Positions 5,781-5,941 of a stretch of 5,941 nt of DNA are shown one piece after another. The stretch spans positions 1 through 5,941 of the forward strand of contig PSRF01000095.1 in the NCBI GenBank assembly GCA_003175865.1. The letters run 5' to 3'. The notes beneath the pieces are model-generated. The model had not been told where the DNA came from. It saw only the letters and a program-made list of their open reading frames with translations, and searched no databases. The DNA is from Blastocatellia bacterium (GTDB lineage Bacteria > Acidobacteriota > Blastocatellia > Pyrinomonadales > Pyrinomonadaceae). Position 1 is the stretch's first letter. Each line of letters begins with the position of its first letter. The translations under genes and the position numbers were made by a program.

Positions 5781-5941
5781 CTACTCCTCACGTAGTTGGC
5801 TTTGGAACTCAGGATTAGTCGCGAACACAAGAGATCTTTTGGGGAAGGGTTGAGTGAATTTGCGTTCAGGAAAGTCTTCCTCTAGGACGAGACTGTTCAC
5901 CGCTTGTGAGAAACTGAAAGAGCACCTAATAGCAAAGATGC
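5781..5941 (-). CDS. Possible C-terminal end of an upstream operon gene, cut by window edge
   Basis: On the minus strand one frame is open from the right edge for 52 codons and stops with TAG at 5783-5781, three bases before the first collar gene's ATG. The translation ends in TNPEFQSQLREE, preceded by a mixed hydrophobic and charged stretch (IFAIRCSFSFSQ, then LEEDFPERKF). About 25 of 52 third positions are G or C, not unlike the neighbours. The Shine-Dalgarno of the collar gene would lie within its last codons, an arrangement like that further down the operon. A stop-free run of this length has nearly a one-in-ten chance in random sequence, so the call is weak. I recognise no family. If it is not coding, this 164-bp stretch is the operon leader, in which I found no convincing -35/-10 pair. 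Confidence 0.4.
   Translation of the reverse strand, partial: IFAIRCSFSFSQAVNSLVLEEDFPERKFTQPFPKRSLVFATNPEFQSQLREE
5784..5789 (-). promoter_or_regulatory. Ribosome binding site of first collar gene
   Basis: GAGGAG on the minus strand, 6 nt before the ATG at 5777. With the two sites downstream, every collar gene has a strong Shine-Dalgarno, unlike dnaJ and hspR in the same window. Confidence 0.85.

Noticed and set aside
5776..5856. Small plus-strand ORF starting at ATG 5776
   Set aside because: It has only about 25 codons, no ribosome binding site, and overlaps the collar gene's start and leader on the opposite strand.

Overview
The window is a bacterial chromosomal segment of about 5.9 kb with moderate GC, holding two convergent gene blocks. 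A rightward heat-shock block (dnaK, dnaJ, hspR) fills positions 1 to 3634. A leftward operon of three phage-tail-collar-domain paralogues plus one uncharacterised protein fills 3639 to 5777, and probably continues past the right edge as a gene whose last 52 codons are visible. The stop codons of the two blocks are only 4 bp apart. DnaK carries the nucleotide-binding-domain segment typical of Gram-negative-type DnaK. An HspR-type MerR repressor lies beside dnaJ, and the intergenic regions hold degenerate 7-bp repeats. I read this as most likely an Acidobacteriota-like genome (perhaps Blastocatellia). That is a family-level impression, not a proof.

Heat-shock block. dnaK is cut by the left edge, with about 35 residues missing. 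It is followed by a class A dnaJ with all four zinc-binding CxxCxGxG repeats, then by hspR. In other bacteria HspR represses dnaK operons and uses DnaK as co-repressor, so the three genes plausibly form chaperone, co-chaperone and feedback repressor. grpE is not between dnaK and dnaJ. The dnaK promoter, where an HspR operator would be expected, lies outside the window.

The two gaps of this block (1813-1950 and 3109-3238) are not empty. Each holds a long imperfect inverted repeat whose arms are runs of degenerate heptamers: GATTNNN words before dnaJ and TTTGTNC words before hspR. About 40 nt separate the arms. In both, the 3' arm ends 8 to 11 nt before the next start codon, and neither dnaJ nor hspR has a clear Shine-Dalgarno sequence. 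This is the least expected structure in the window.

Collar operon. Three proteins of 165, 171 and 176 residues share the N-terminal collar domain with its GTTYGGDG core, a central HxH motif, and a C-terminal GGSxPH(N/E)N block ending in LNF/VNF. All three have strong Shine-Dalgarno sequences and short spacers (16 and 9 nt). The last collar gene overlaps the fourth gene by GTGA. No capsid, terminase, tail-tube, baseplate or integrase gene is visible, so this resembles the chromosomal 'microcystin-dependent protein' type of collar cluster and not a recognisable prophage.
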